Positions 40,142 to 55,462 of a stretch of 64,000 nucleotides of DNA are shown here, piece after piece. The position numbers and the translations under genes are program-made. Location: the NCBI RefSeq assembly GCF_900100755.1, contig NZ_FNCI01000002.1:62001-126000 (forward strand), read 5' to 3'. Numbering within the stretch: the stretch's first letter is position 1; each line of letters opens with the position of its first letter. The notes beneath the pieces were generated by a model. It did no database searches, was not told the DNA's origin, and worked only from the letters and a program-made list of their open reading frames with translations. The stretch comes from Onishia taeanensis (GTDB lineage Bacteria > Pseudomonadota > Gammaproteobacteria > Pseudomonadales > Halomonadaceae).

Positions 40142-43100
40142 ATGAGACAAGGTCTCCACCAGCCCGGTGAATTTCGCGACAACTGCGGCTTCGGCCTGAT
40201 TGCGCATATGGAAGGGCAGGCCAGCCATGACCTGCTAAAGACGGCCATCGAGTCACTGACCTGCATGACCCATCGTGGCGGCATCGCCGCCGACGGCAAG
40301 ACCGGCGATGGCTGCGGCCTGCTGCTGAAGATGCCCAGCGACTTCATGCGGGCCGTTGCCCAGGAGTCATTGGGCGTCGAGCTCGGCGAGCGCTTTGCCG
40401 TCGGTAGCCTCTTCCTGCCGGACGACGATGCCCGTGAGCAGGCCGCCCGTGAGGTGCTCAGTGGCGAACTCGAAGCCCGCGGCCTCACCGTGCAGGGCTG
40501 GCGCGACGTACCCACCGATTCAAGCGTCTGTGGCCCCATGGCGCTGGACTGCCTGCCGCGCATCCGTCAGGTCTTCATTACCGCCGACGACAATCGCCTC
40601 GAGGCCGAGCTGGGCGTCGACCTGTTCATGGCCCGGCGCCGCGCCGAGGAAAAACTGGCCGGTGAGCCGGAGTTCTACGTCTGCTCCCTGTCTTCCCAGG
40701 TGGTGTCCTACAAGGGCCTGATGATGCCGGTGGATCTGCCCACCTTCTATCAGGACCTGGGCGACGAACGCCTCGAAACCGCCATCTGCGTCTTTCACCA
40801 GCGTTTCTCGACCAACACCGCACCGCGCTGGCCGTTGGCCCAGCCGTTCCGCCTGCTGGCCCACAACGGTGAGATCAACACCATTGAGGCCAACCGTGGC
40901 TGGGCGAACTCGCGCAAGGAAAACTTCGTCAATGATCGGCTCAGCGAAATCGCCGAGCTCGATGAGATCGTCAATACCTCCGGCTCTGACTCCTCCAGCA
41001 TGGATAACATGCTCGAGGTACTGATGGCCGGCGGCATGGATATTTACAACGCCGTGCGCATGATGGTGCCGCCGGCTTGGCAGAACGTGGAAACCATGGA
41101 CGGCGATCTGCGCGCCTTCTATGAGTACAACTCCATGCATATGGAGCCCTGGGATGGCCCCGCCGGCATGGTGATGACCGACGGTCGTCACGCCGTCTGC
41201 ATGCTGGATCGCAACGGCCTGCGCCCGGCCCGCTGGGTGATCACCAAGAATGGCTATATTACTCTGGCTTCCGAGATCGGTACCTACGGCTATCGGCCCG
41301 AAGACGTGGTGGCCAAGGGCCGTGTCGGCCCGGGGCAGGTGCTGGGTATCGACACCCAGACCGGTGAGATCCTGCACACCGAAGACATCGATAATCGCCT
41401 GAAGTCGGCGTTTCCCTATCGTCGCTGGCTCAAGGACGAGGCCAGCTATCTGGAGTCGGCACTGACCGAGCTGGCCCGCTTCCAGCCCATGGGCACCGAC
41501 GAGCTCAACGTTCACCAGAAGCTCTTCCAGATCACCTTCGAGGAGCGCGATCAGTTGCTGCGCCCGCTGGCCGAAAGCGGCCAGGAGGCCGTGGGCTCGA
41601 TGGGCGATGACACGCCCATGGCGGTGCTGTCGCGCCACGAGCGCCTGCTCACCGACCACTTCCGCCAGAAGTTCGCCCAGGTCACCAATCCGCCCATCGA
41701 CCCGCTGCGCGAAGCGATCGTGATGTCGCTGGAGACCATCTGCGGTGCCGAACTCAACGTCTTCGATGCCACGCCCGAGCACGCACATCGTCTGATCCTG
41801 ACGACCCCGGTGCTGTCACCGCGCAAGTTCACCGCGCTGGTCAGTCAGGACGATCCGGCCTTCGTAAGCCAGCACCTGTCCCTGGCTTACGATCCCGAGA
41901 CCATCGGGCTCAAGCAGGCCATCCAGGTGCTGTGCCGTCAGGCCGAAGATGCCGCCCGCAGCGGCAAGGTGATCCTGGTGCTGAGTGACGCCGGACTGGA
42001 GAAGGGCCAACTGCCGATTCAGGCCGCGCTGGCCGTGGGTGCCGTGCATCATCACCTGGGGCGCCAGGCGTTGCGCCCGCGGGTCAACCTGGTCGTCGAG
42101 ACCGGCTATGCCCGCGACGCTCACCAGATGGCGGTGCTGTTCGGGGTCGGGGCCACGGCGGTCTATCCGTATCTCGCCTACCAGGTGATGGCCGACATGC
42201 ATCGCACCGGCGAGCTGACCGGCAACCCGGCAGACGCCCGCGAGAATTATCGCAAGGGCCTACAGAAGGGGCTTTACAAGATTCTCTCCAAGATGGGGAT
42301 CTCGACCCTGGCGTCTTACCGTGGTGCCCAGCTGTTCGAGGCGGTGGGACTTGGCAGCGAGGTCATGGACCTGTGCTTCACCAACATGGCGTCGCGCATC
42401 GAGGGGGCTGGTTTCAGCGAGCTGCAGATGCAGCAGGAGCTGCTGGCACGCCGTGCCTGGACGCCACGCAAGGGCATTGGCCAGGGCGGCCTGGTCAAGT
42501 ATGTCCACGGCAAGGAATACCACGCCTACAACCCAGACGTGGTGACCACGCTGCAGCAAGCGGTGCAGCAGGGCGATTACCAGAAGTGGAAGAAGTTTGC
42601 CGCCCTGGTCAACGAGCGTCCGGTGGCGACCATTCGTGACCTGCTGACCCTGAAGCCCGCCGCCGAGCCGGTGCCGCTCGAGGAAGTCGAGGCCATTGAG
42701 GACTTGATCCCGCGTTTCGACAGCGCCGGGATGTCGCTGGGTGCGCTGTCGCCGGAGGCTCACGAGGCCCTGGCTCAGGCCATGAACGAGGCCGGCGGAC
42801 GCTCCAACTCTGGTGAAGGCGGTGAGGACCCGGCACGCTACGGCACCATCCGCTCATCGAAGATCAAGCAGATCGCCTCAGGGCGCTTCGGCGTTACCCC
42901 GGCCTACCTGGTCAATGCCGAGGTACTGCAGATCAAGGTCGCCCAGGGCGCCAAGCCTGGCGAGGGCGGCCAGCTGCCCGGGGGTAAGGTCAACGAGCTG
43001 ATCGCGCGGCTGCGCTATGCGGTGCCCGGCGTGACACTGATCTCGCCGCCGCCGCACCACGACATCTACTCGATCGAGGATTTGGCCCAGCTGATCTTCG

Positions 43101-44593
43101 ACCTCAAACAGGTCAACCCGGACGCCCAGGTGTCGGTGAAGTTGGTCTCCGAGCCCGGCATCGGCACCATCGCCACCGGTGTGGCCAAGGCCTATGCCGA
43201 CCTGATCACCGTGTCCGGCTACGATGGCGGTACCGCAGCGAGCCCGCTGACCTCGATCAAGCACGCCGGCAGCCCCTGGGAGCTCGGCCTGCCCGAGGTG
43301 CATCAGGCGCTGCGCATCAATGGCCTGCGTGACAAGATTCGCCTGCAGACCGACGGTGGCCTCAAGACCGGCCTCGACGTGGTCAAGGCGGCGATTCTCG
43401 GTGCCGAGAGCTTCGGCTTTGGCACCGCGCCGATGGTCGCGCTGGGCTGCAAGTACCTGCGGATCTGCCACCTCAACAACTGTGCGACCGGTGTGGCCAC
43501 CCAGGATCAGTACCTGCGCGACGAGCATTTCCGCGGCACCGTGGACATGGTCAAGCACTACTTCCGCTTCATCGCTGAAGAAGTGCGCGAGCTGATGGCG
43601 CTGCTCGGAGTGCGCAAGCTCACCGATCTGATCGGGCGCACCGACCTGCTCGAGGTCCTCGAGGGCCAAACCAGCGCCCAGCGCAAGCTCGACCTGACGC
43701 CGCTGCTCGAGAACGACCACGTGCCGGCCGAGGCGCCGCAGTTCTGCCGTGTCAATCGCAACGTACCCCATGATCCGGGCGCCAAGAACCTGGAAGTGCT
43801 CGAGGCGCTGCGCTCGGCCATCGACGACAAGTCCGGCGGCGAGTTCGACTTCACCATTACCAACTGCGATCGCAGCGTGGCGGCCATGACCTCCGGGGCC
43901 ATTGCCAAGCGCTATGGCGAGGCCGGTCTCGAGGACGCGCCGATCACCGCGCGCTTCAAGGGCGTGGCCGGCCAGAGCTTCGGGGTCTGGAACGCACGCG
44001 GCCTGAACCTGTATCTCGAGGGCGATGCCAACGACTACGTCGGCAAGGGCATGAACGGGGGCTCGATCACTATCGTGCCGCCCCAGAATAGCCACTTCGA
44101 GAGCCATAAGACGGCGATCATCGGCAATACCTGCCTGTATGGCGCCACTGGCGGCACCCTCTACGCCGCCGGTACCGCCGGCGAGCGCTTCGGGGTGCGT
44201 AACTCCGGGGCGACGGCGGTCATCGAGGGCGCCGGCGACCACTGCTGCGAGTACATGACCGGCGGCCTGGTCACAGTGCTTGGCGAGACCGGCGTCAACT
44301 TCGGCGCGGGCATGACCGGCGGTTTCGCCTACGTGATCGACGAGGATCGCACCTTCGTCGACAAGTACAATCACGAACTGGTGGAGATCCATCGGATCAA
44401 CACCGAAGCCATGGAGGCGTACCGGCGCCACCTGAGGGAGGTCATCGAGGACTATGTCGCCACCACCGGCTCGGCGCGAGGCGAGGCGATTCTCGAGGAC
44501 TTTGGCCACTTCATCCGCCATTTCTGGCTGGTGAAGCCCAAGGCCGCGAGTCTTGGCAGTTTGCTCGCCGAGTCCCGGCGGCGACCCGAGTAA
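40142..44593 (+). CDS. gltB: Glutamate synthase (NADPH) large subunit
   Basis: GltB transfers the amide nitrogen of glutamine to 2-oxoglutarate, giving two glutamates, with electrons from GltD. The 1483 residues include a short propeptide that must be cut to expose the catalytic Cys15 ([11 protein letters not shown]), the class II amidotransferase domain, the central domain, the FMN-binding barrel with the 3Fe-4S motif [12 protein letters not shown], and the C-terminal beta-helix ([20 protein letters not shown]). GAGG lies seven bases before the ATG. gltD follows after 91 bp. The last codons are the first copy of a short tandem repeat. Confidence 0.97.
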   Translation: MRQGLHQPGEFRDNCGFGLIAHMEGQASHDLLKTAIESLTCMTHRGGIAADGKTGDGCGLLLKMPSDFMRAVAQESLGVELGERFAVGSLFLPDDDAREQAAREVLSGELEARGLTVQGWRDVPTDSSVCGPMALDCLPRIRQVFITADDNRLEAELGVDLFMARRRAEEKLAGEPEFYVCSLSSQVVSYKGLMMPVDLPTFYQDLGDERLETAICVFHQRFSTNTAPRWPLAQPFRLLAHNGEINTIEANRGWANSRKENFVNDRLSEIAELDEIVNTSGSDSSSMDNMLEVLMAGGMDIYNAVRMMVPPAWQNVETMDGDLRAFYEYNSMHMEPWDGPAGMVMTDGRHAVCMLDRNGLRPARWVITKNGYITLASEIGTYGYRPEDVVAKGRVGPGQVLGIDTQTGEILHTEDIDNRLKSAFPYRRWLKDEASYLESALTELARFQPMGTDELNVHQKLFQITFEERDQLLRPLAESGQEAVGSMGDDTPMAVLSRHERLLTDHFRQKFAQVTNPPIDPLREAIVMSLETICGAELNVFDATPEHAHRLILTTPVLSPRKFTALVSQDDPAFVSQHLSLAYDPETIGLKQAIQVLCRQAEDAARSGKVILVLSDAGLEKGQLPIQAALAVGAVHHHLGRQALRPRVNLVVETGYARDAHQMAVLFGVGATAVYPYLAYQVMADMHRTGELTGNPADARENYRKGLQKGLYKILSKMGISTLASYRGAQLFEAVGLGSEVMDLCFTNMASRIEGAGFSELQMQQELLARRAWTPRKGIGQGGLVKYVHGKEYHAYNPDVVTTLQQAVQQGDYQKWKKFAALVNERPVATIRDLLTLKPAAEPVPLEEVEAIEDLIPRFDSAGMSLGALSPEAHEALAQAMNEAGGRSNSGEGGEDPARYGTIRSSKIKQIASGRFGVTPAYLVNAEVLQIKVAQGAKPGEGGQLPGGKVNELIARLRYAVPGVTLISPPPHHDIYSIEDLAQLIFDLKQVNPDAQVSVKLVSEPGIGTIATGVAKAYADLITVSGYDGGTAASPLTSIKHAGSPWELGLPEVHQALRINGLRDKIRLQTDGGLKTGLDVVKAAILGAESFGFGTAPMVALGCKYLRICHLNNCATGVATQDQYLRDEHFRGTVDMVKHYFRFIAEEVRELMALLGVRKLTDLIGRTDLLEVLEGQTSAQRKLDLTPLLENDHVPAEAPQFCRVNRNVPHDPGAKNLEVLEALRSAIDDKSGGEFDFTITNCDRSVAAMTSGAIAKRYGEAGLEDAPITARFKGVAGQSFGVWNARGLNLYLEGDANDYVGKGMNGGSITIVPPQNSHFESHKTAIIGNTCLYGATGGTLYAAGTAGERFGVRNSGATAVIEGAGDHCCEYMTGGLVTVLGETGVNFGAGMTGGFAYVIDEDRTFVDKYNHELVEIHRINTEAMEAYRRHLREVIEDYVATTGSARGEAILEDFGHFIRHFWLVKPKAASLGSLLAESRRRPE

Positions 44594-44634
44594 GCCGAGT
44601 CCCGGCGGCCCTGATAAGGGCCGTGTCCCGGCGG
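44567..44634 (+). repeat. Threefold repeat of the gltB 3' end
   Basis: GCCGAGTCCCGGCGG occurs at 44567-44581 (inside gltB) and 44594-44608, with a one-base variant at 44620-44634, giving a period of 26-27 bp. The first copy encodes the last residues of GltB and is followed by its TAA; the second is followed by TGA and TAA in the sequence CTGATAAGG. Part of the spacing (GGCCC-TGATAA-GGGCC) can also fold into a hairpin. Confidence 0.8.
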
Positions 44635-44657
44635 GGCGCCAAGCGGCCCCGCCCTGA

Positions 44658-46106
<1,449 letters not shown>

Positions 46107-46149
46107 CCTCTGCGGCGATGCTGGCGAGGGGCGCGACCAGTGTCGTGAC

Positions 46150-46350
46150 TCGCAAGGGCGCTAGCCGCGTGTGAGGTGGCAGGGTTTCGCCTCTGTGCGT
46201 CGCGACACGGCTGGGCTGCGAGCGTCTCCGGCGACAGGCCCGCGAGGAGGCGCTGTGCCCCCGTCCCTGGGCACTTCCTCTGCCATCCATGGCAGAGGAC
46301 CTCCTCTTCGGCCTGTCCCCGGCGTCGCGGCCCCGTCAGCGTCCTTGCGA
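46150..46350. repeat. Long multi-helix palindromic element between gltD and pyrG
   Basis: A closing helix of 13 bp (46150-46162 with 46338-46350, one G-U) encloses further helices: 46228-46240 with 46310-46322 (eight perfect pairs plus CCGG ends), 46244-46250 with 46300-46306, a GTGCCC/GGGCAC hairpin at 46255-46274, and an 11-bp perfect hairpin at 46276-46299 with loop CC. A hairpin at about 46173-46192 lies in the 5' part. The whole is about 200 bp and lacks a coding frame. It could be a mobile palindromic repeat, a stable RNA, or a complex transcription end; I do not recognise a known RNA family. Confidence 0.75.
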
Positions 46351-46471
46351 CGTTGATCGGCCTGCCAGTCCTGTTTCCATCATTTCCAGGCAGGGGCCGA
46401 AATTGAGCCGCCAAGGCGACTCTGCTATTCTGTCGTCCCATCCTGGTGCGGTTTCCTGCCGCGCCTTCTGA

Positions 46472-49015
<2,544 letters not shown>

Positions 49016-49020
49016 ACCAG

Positions 49021-49065
49021 GCAAGAGCGGCCCGGCGGTCCGCCGGGTCGTCTATCCGCTCTTGC
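49021..49065. other. Nested hairpin after kdsA
   Basis: Outer arms of ten bases (49021-49030 and 49056-49065) surround an inner perfect eight-base hairpin (49031-49038 and 49040-49047). No T tract follows; it may partially terminate pyrG-kdsA or protect the message end before eno. Confidence 0.6.
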
Positions 49066-49136
49066 ATGCAGTTCCCGATAGACGTCTGTTTTCGACGAGA
49101 CGGTGGTCGATAGACCCTTTACGAGCGGAGCCGTGA

Positions 49137-50486
<1,350 letters not shown>

Positions 50487-50525
50487 GCTCGCTACGCTCA
50501 GTGACATGACATGAAAGGTAAGACG

Positions 50526-50553
50526 AAAAGGCGCCCGTGGGCGCCTTTTTTTT
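50526..50553 (+). terminator. Intrinsic terminator of eno
   Basis: Eleven-base arms (50526-50536 and 50539-50549) end in a run of eight T residues from 50546. Confidence 0.92.
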
Positions 50554-50605
50554 GTGTCTGGCGATGCTATGCGCTATAGCGAGTGCGCATCATGTCTTCA
50601 TTGCT

Positions 50606-50623
50606 TGTAAGAGATTACCGACA
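50606..50623 (+). promoter_or_regulatory. GacA-type upstream activating box
   Basis: The sequence TGTAAG-N6-CCGACA matches the TGTAAG-N6-CTTACA box found upstream of rsmY/rsmZ promoters at ten of twelve positions. It lies 80-100 bp before the start of the GGA-rich RNA, in the expected orientation and range. Confidence 0.6.
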
Positions 50624-50689
50624 ACTTGAGCCCGATATACTCGACATTGATCAGGAAATGATCGCTTCTGAAGCACTATTGTTTACTTA

Positions 50690-50965
50690 AATATTTGAAA
50701 ATAATGAGTTTTTGGAAAACGGTGCGTAGGAGGTAAGGTATCTTTGCCTTCATTGGCCGACTTGAGAACCCCGTCATAGCTGCCACACTGTGCTTGGGAT
50801 GTGGGGAAGCAGGATGCTTTCCCGGCAGGATGCAACGGGATGGTAGTCGGGTGCGCTCGGTGCGACAGGACGTCGTTCCCGGGCAAGGAAGTCACCTCAG
50901 GAGTCGAGCATAAGGACATGCTCAAGGAACAGCTAGGAGCGGGCGACCTTCGGGTCGCCTTTTTT
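50690..50965 (+). ncRNA. CsrB/RsmZ-family CsrA-sequestering small RNA
   Basis: From 50797 to 50938 there are eleven GGA motifs (50797, 50805, 50812, 50828, 50838, 50868, 50887, 50900, 50914, 50926, 50936), with two more at 50714 and 50729. Several lie in hairpin loops: AGGAT in an eight-pair stem (50803-50823), AGGAC in CGAC/GTCG (50863-50875), and AAGGAC in GAGCAT/ATGCTC (50906-50923). The RNA ends in a terminator. No open frame fits. These are the hallmarks of RNAs that titrate CsrA/RsmA. In Pseudomonas rsmZ also neighbours fdxA, the next gene here. The 5' end is uncertain by about 50 bases because no clean -35/-10 pair was found. Confidence 0.85.
50942..50965 (+). terminator. Intrinsic terminator of the GGA-rich RNA
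   Basis: Seven-base arms (50942-50948 and 50953-50959) with a stable TTCG tetraloop, followed by six T residues. Confidence 0.92.
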
Positions 50966-51172
50966 ATGTGCGTTTTTTAGGCGTGCCTGCACGCGGGTCG
51001 AGGCGTTCCAGGTAAGCAACCAACGGCGCGAATCGGTGGCGGGTGGCACGGCTTGCCGCGTCGTACAGGCCTCTGCGCCACTAGATGGTTTCAATAGACG
51101 CCTTTGCCAATCGCCGCGCTCTCGGCTCTATCTGGCACGGGTGCATGACAGGCGCATAAATCACGGGCGCAT

Positions 51173-51208
51173 AAAAAAGGGCCGGCGATGTCTCGCCGGC
51201 CCTTTTTT
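51173..51208. terminator. Bidirectional terminator next to fdxA
   Basis: Sixteen-base perfect arms (51173-51188 and 51193-51208) start with six A and end with six T, so it works on both strands: for fdxA on the minus strand, and against read-through from the RNA gene on the plus strand. The 206 bases before it hold no gene; a small direct repeat (GGCGCATAAA, twice) is present near 51150-51175. Confidence 0.9.
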
Positions 51209-51237
51209 GCCTTCCAGGCTGCATCAAGCGCAGGGGC

Positions 51238-51561
51238 TCAACGCTCGAGCAGTTCCTTCTTGCCGCTCTTGCCATCCCATTCCTCGGCATCGGGCAGCGG
51301 GTCTGTCTTCTCGGCGATATTCGGCCAAACTTCGGCCAGCTCGGCGTTGAGCTCGATGAACTCCTGCTGGCCCTCGGGGAGCTCGTCCTCGGAGAAGATG
51401 GCCTCGGCCGGGCACTCCGGTTCACAGAGGGCGCAATCGATGCACTCGTCGGGGTGGATGACCAGGAAGTTGGGACCTTCGTAGAAGCAGTCTACCGGGC
51501 AGACCTCCACGCAGTCGGTGTACTTGCACTTGATGCAGTTCTCGGTGACGACGAATGTCAT
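51238..51561 (-). CDS. fdxA: 7Fe ferredoxin FdxA
   Basis: A small electron carrier with one 3Fe-4S and one 4Fe-4S cluster. The 107 residues begin [27 protein letters not shown], shown here as the motif [17 protein letters not shown], followed by [11 protein letters not shown] for the other cluster and the usual acidic C-terminal half. The partner enzyme is not known. It is encoded between the regulatory RNA and mutS, an arrangement also seen around rsmZ-fdxA-mutS in Pseudomonas. Confidence 0.95.
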   Translation of the reverse strand: MTFVVTENCIKCKYTDCVEVCPVDCFYEGPNFLVIHPDECIDCALCEPECPAEAIFSEDELPEGQQEFIELNAELAEVWPNIAEKTDPLPDAEEWDGKSGKKELLER

Positions 51562-51635
51562 GGGGCTTCCTCGATCGTTAGCTGTCAGGGGTCGATGGTG
51601 CGCCTTGTCCCTGAATGTGTCGTTTGGCCAGGCTT

Positions 51636-51781
51636 CGTGCGAAAACTACCTGCGCTCGGCAATACGGTGTTAAAAATTGGCTCAAAATACTCATTTACAC
51701 CCGTAAACTGGAGCGCCAGCCCGGTCCGCTTCTTCGCCAATTTTTGCCTTGTCTTGCCTTCGCTCGCTGACGTTTCGCACA
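51636..51781. repeat. Imperfect palindromic intergenic element upstream of fdxA
   Basis: Outer arms GTGCGAAA (51637-51644) and TTTCGCAC (51773-51780) and inner arms AAAAATTGGC (51672-51681) and GCCAATTTTT (51736-51745) are perfect complements; between them the halves align with mismatches. The centre holds TTTACACCCGTAAA. Open frames that cross it on both strands are by-products of the palindrome. The rest of 51562-52004 has no gene with a ribosome site; it must include the fdxA promoter and the 3' end region of mutS. Confidence 0.7.
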
Positions 51782-52004
51782 AACCCTTGTCTAGTTATAA
51801 GCGGCTCGATCATTAGAAGCCGCCATTCTAATTGGGCGAATATTTTAGTCGTGGCGTGCAGGGCCAGCAAGTCATCGCGGCGGTCGGCGGGCAGAACGTT
51901 TCGGCATTTATTCATGCCCGTTGTGCTGCGTTGTGGACGCTTTCACCGTCGATCGTGTCAGCCCGCTCAACTACCCTTGGCATGTCTAGGCCTCTTGCTA
52001 GGCC

Positions 52005-54608
52005 TCAGACCTTCTCACGCCATGTATACAGCAGTTCCAGGGCCTGGCGTGGACTCAGGCCGTCGACATCCAGGCTGGACAGTTCGTCGAGCAGCGGGTG
52101 CGGCGTGCTGGCGAACAGGTCGTCCTGGCGCGGTGCCGAAGGTGCTGCGCTCGCGCCGGTATCCGCTGCCGGGTCGGCCAGGGGCGTCTGGCGCTGGCCC
52201 TGATCGATTTCCTGCTGTTCAAGCAAGGCTAGCTTCTCGCGTGCCCGGGCGATCACGTGCTGGGGCACCCCGGCCAGCTGAGCGACCTGCAGGCCATAGC
52301 TCTGGCTCGCCGGGCCATCTTCCACCCGGTGCATGAAGACGATGCCGTCCTTGTGCTCGGCGGCGGTCAGGTGCACGTTGGCGACGCCCGGTGCCTGATC
52401 GGGCAGGGCGGTCATCTCGAAATAGTGGGTGGCAAAGAGCGTGAAAGCTCGCGAGCGAGTCAGGTGCTCGGCGCTGGCCCAAGCAAGCGACAGGCCGTCG
52501 AAGGTCGAGGTGCCACGCCCGATCTCGTCCATCAGCACCAGGCTCTTGTCGCTGGCGTTATGCAGGATATTGGCGGTCTCGGTCATCTCGACCATGAAGG
52601 TCGAGCGGCCGCCGGCCAGATCGTCCGAGGAACCGATGCGGGTGAAGATGCGATCCACCGGGCCGATCTCAGCCGCATCGGCGGGTACGAAGCTGCCGGT
52701 GTGGGCCATCAGGGTGATCAGTGCGGCCTGGCGCATGTAGGTCGACTTACCGCCCATGTTGGGGCCGGTGATCACCAGCATGCGTCGGCTGTCGTCCAGC
52801 GCCAGGTCGTTGGGCACGAAGGGCGCCTCGCTGACATGCTCGACCACCGGATGGCGACCGCCCTGAATATTGATGCCCGGCGCCTCGGTGAGGGTCGGGC
52901 GCACGAAGTCGAGCGCCTGGGCACGCTCGGCGAAGCTTGCCAGCACATCGAGGCTGGCAAGCGCCCGGCCGGACTGCTGCAGGGCGTCGAGCTCGGCGCC
53001 CAGGGTGTCGAGCAGGGCTTCGTAAAGCAGTTTCTCGCGGCCCAGCGCCCGGGACTTGGCCGATAGCGCCTTGTCCTCGAACTCCTTGAGCTCGGGAATG
53101 ATGAAGCGCTCGGCGTTCTTCAGCGTTTGGCGGCGGATATAGTCCGCCGGCGCCTCTCGAGCCTGAGCGCGGGGAATCTCGATATAGTAGCCGTGCACGC
53201 GGTTATAGCCGACCTTGAGGCCGGCAAGGCCGGTGCGCTCGCGTTCGCGAGTCTCCAGCTGGATCAGGTAGTCTCCGGCGTTTTCGGCCAGGCCCCGCTG
53301 TTCGTCGAGCTCTTCGTCATAGCCGCTGGCGATCACACCGCCATCGCGGATCACCACCGGCGGGTTCTCCACCAGCGCCCGGGTCAGCGTCTCGGCAAGG
53401 GCGGGATAAGGGCGGATATGGCGCTTGAGCTCATCGAGTGCGGTGCCCTCGTCGAAGCCGGAAAGGCTCGCCTCGAGGCCGGGCAGGGCGTTCAGGGCGT
53501 CACGCAGCCGGGCCAGGTCGCGGGGGCGTGCACTGCGTAGCGCCACCCGCGCCAGGATGCGTTCGACGTCGCCGATGGCCTTCAGGTCGTCGCGTAGGGG
53601 CAGGAAGGCCTCGTCGTCGAGCAGCAGCGCCACGGCGGCCTGGCGGGCCAGCACCCGCGGGCGGTCGTGCAGCGGCCGGTTCAGCCAGCGCTTCATCAGC
53701 CGCGAGCCCATGGCGGTGGCGGTGGTATCGAGCACGCTGGCCAGGGTGTTATCTCCGCTGCCGCCCAGGTTGGTGTCGATCTCCAGGTTGCGCCGGCTGG
53801 CGGCGTCGATGACCACGGCATCGTCGCGGTTCTCGACGCCGATGGCGGTCACGTGGGGCAACTGGGAGCGCTGGGTGTCACGGGCATAGTCGATCAGCAC
53901 CCCGGCGGCGGTCATGGCGGCCTCGAGGTGGGCACAGCCGAAGCCGCGCAGGTCCTGTACCGCGAACTGGTCGCACAGGGTGCGGGTCGCGGATTCGAGA
54001 TCGAACAGCCAGTCGCTCTGGCGGCGCAGGCCGCGGCGCTCGGCAAGCGAGGGCGGAAGGTCCTGGCTGTCGGCGATCAGCAGCTCGGCGGGGTCGAGGC
54101 GCTGTACCTCGGCGAGCATCTCGGCCTCACCCTCGACCTCCAGTACGCTGAAGCGCCCGCTGGAAAGCTCCAGCCAGGCCATGCCCCAGGTCTCGCCACG
54201 CGGATAGGCGGCCAGCACCAGGTTGTCACGGCTGGCATCGAGCAGCGCCTCATCGTAGAGCGTGCCGGGGGTGACGATGCGCACTACCTTGCGCTCCACC
54301 GGGCCCTTGCTGGTGGCGGGGTCGCCGATCTGTTCGCAGATCGCCACCGACTCGCCGGCCTTGACCAGCCGCGCCAGGTAGCCCTCGGCGCTGTGGTAGG
54401 GCACGCCCGCCATGGGAATGGGCTTACCCGCCGACTGGCCGCGCTGTGTCAGGGTGATGTCGAGCAGTGCGGCGGCGCGCTTGGCGTCGTCGAAGAACAG
54501 CTCATAGAAGTCCCCCATCCGATAGAACAGCAGCACCTCGGGGTGCTCGCGCTTGATCTTCAGGAACTGGCTCATCATCGGGGTGTGCTGGGCGCTGGCC
54601 TGGGTCAT
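52005..54608 (-). CDS. mutS: DNA mismatch repair protein MutS
   Basis: MutS detects mismatches and recruits MutL. The 867 residues include the mismatch-wedging Phe-x-Glu motif in RMGDFYELF, the connector, lever and clamp domains, and the ABC-type ATPase with Walker [14 protein letters not shown] and [14 protein letters not shown]. The C-terminus carries the tetramerisation region ending LLYTWREKV. The start at 54608 is six bases from AAGGA; the frame is open 35 codons further upstream but that part is not conserved. The gene is divergent from pncC. Confidence 0.96.
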   Translation of the reverse strand: MTQASAQHTPMMSQFLKIKREHPEVLLFYRMGDFYELFFDDAKRAAALLDITLTQRGQSAGKPIPMAGVPYHSAEGYLARLVKAGESVAICEQIGDPATSKGPVERKVVRIVTPGTLYDEALLDASRDNLVLAAYPRGETWGMAWLELSSGRFSVLEVEGEAEMLAEVQRLDPAELLIADSQDLPPSLAERRGLRRQSDWLFDLESATRTLCDQFAVQDLRGFGCAHLEAAMTAAGVLIDYARDTQRSQLPHVTAIGVENRDDAVVIDAASRRNLEIDTNLGGSGDNTLASVLDTTATAMGSRLMKRWLNRPLHDRPRVLARQAAVALLLDDEAFLPLRDDLKAIGDVERILARVALRSARPRDLARLRDALNALPGLEASLSGFDEGTALDELKRHIRPYPALAETLTRALVENPPVVIRDGGVIASGYDEELDEQRGLAENAGDYLIQLETRERERTGLAGLKVGYNRVHGYYIEIPRAQAREAPADYIRRQTLKNAERFIIPELKEFEDKALSAKSRALGREKLLYEALLDTLGAELDALQQSGRALASLDVLASFAERAQALDFVRPTLTEAPGINIQGGRHPVVEHVSEAPFVPNDLALDDSRRMLVITGPNMGGKSTYMRQAALITLMAHTGSFVPADAAEIGPVDRIFTRIGSSDDLAGGRSTFMVEMTETANILHNASDKSLVLMDEIGRGTSTFDGLSLAWASAEHLTRSRAFTLFATHYFEMTALPDQAPGVANVHLTAAEHKDGIVFMHRVEDGPASQSYGLQVAQLAGVPQHVIARAREKLALLEQQEIDQGQRQTPLADPAADTGASAAPSAPRQDDLFASTPHPLLDELSSLDVDGLSPRQALELLYTWREKV

Positions 54609-54803
54609 GGGTTTCCTTGATTGCTTTGGCGTGCGTGGCGCTGCAAGGCGCGGCTGGACGTGACAGCGAGGACATGGCACCACCTGGACGGGTGGCTCGT
54701 CAGGGGCGGTCAAAAGGCGATATTCTACCCGCTCACGGGCGCCTCGTCAGGCGCTGACCCTTCATGGCGCTCGCATTGCGCCGCCAGCCGCCAGGGAAGC
54801 CAG

Positions 54804-55346
54804 ATGATGGACAACACCGCGGCCCTCGAGGCCCTCGATACGCTCACTCTCGCCACTCGGCTTGGCGAAGCCTGCCGGGCTCGTGGCGCGTCCGTGACCG
54901 CCGCCGAGTCCTGCACCGGTGGCGGTGTCGCCCATGCCATCACCGAGGTCGCCGGCAGCTCCGGCTATTTCGAGACCGGCTACGTGACCTATTCGAATGC
55001 GGCCAAGACGCGCCAGCTGGGCGTGCCGGAAGCGACCCTTGCCGCCCATGGCGCGGTCAGCCGCGAGGTGGTCCATGCCATGGTCGCCGGCGCCTGTCGC
55101 GATAGCGGCGCCAGCCTTGGCGTTGCCATCAGCGGCGTGGCGGGCCCCGGTGGCGGCAGCGAGGCCAAGCCGGTGGGCACAGTGTGGCTGGCTTGGGGAG
55201 ACACCCACGCCCAGCAGGCCGTATGCCGACACTTCGAGGGTGATCGTCATGCGGTGCGCGAGCAGGCACTGCGGGCGGCGCTAGCAGGGCTGATCGTCCG
55301 GCTCGAGGCCGAGCAGGCGACTCAGGAAAAGTTCGCCGAGCGGTAG
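54804..55346 (+). CDS. pncC: Nicotinamide-nucleotide amidohydrolase PncC (CinA C-terminal domain)
   Basis: PncC deamidates nicotinamide mononucleotide to nicotinate mononucleotide for NAD recycling. The 180-residue protein is the stand-alone CinA C-terminal domain: [35 protein letters not shown] and [20 protein letters not shown] are all conserved. I use ATG 54804 behind GGAAG; a second ATG follows at once, and the frame is open upstream without a ribosome site. Its position between mutS and recA matches both Pseudomonas and E. coli. Confidence 0.93.
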   Translation: MMDNTAALEALDTLTLATRLGEACRARGASVTAAESCTGGGVAHAITEVAGSSGYFETGYVTYSNAAKTRQLGVPEATLAAHGAVSREVVHAMVAGACRDSGASLGVAISGVAGPGGGSEAKPVGTVWLAWGDTHAQQAVCRHFEGDRHAVREQALRAALAGLIVRLEAEQATQEKFAER

Positions 55347-55372
55347 GCGCGGCCGATTTTTTTCTCCATAAT

Positions 55373-55390
55373 ACTGTGCAGTCATACAGT
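55373..55390. promoter_or_regulatory. LexA (SOS) box of recA
   Basis: A perfect CTGT-N8-ACAG palindrome (core 55374-55389) lies 74 bp before the recA ATG and directly after a -10-like CATAAT (55367-55372). This predicts LexA repression of recA and induction by DNA damage. Confidence 0.9.
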
Positions 55391-55462
55391 GCTTGGCTCC
55401 AGTATCGAGATCCAGCATTCAGAACTCATCGTTTTCCCTTTGATGACTCCAGGAGGCCATCC

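Noticed and set aside
40520..41788. A 422-codon open frame antisense to gltB
   Set aside because: Same reason: third-position GC bias of gltB keeps the opposite frame open; His/Gly/Ala-rich translation without motifs.
51454..51915. Open frames of 65-120 codons on both strands between fdxA and mutS
   Set aside because: They cross the palindromic element, lack ribosome sites, and mirror each other as expected for an inverted repeat.
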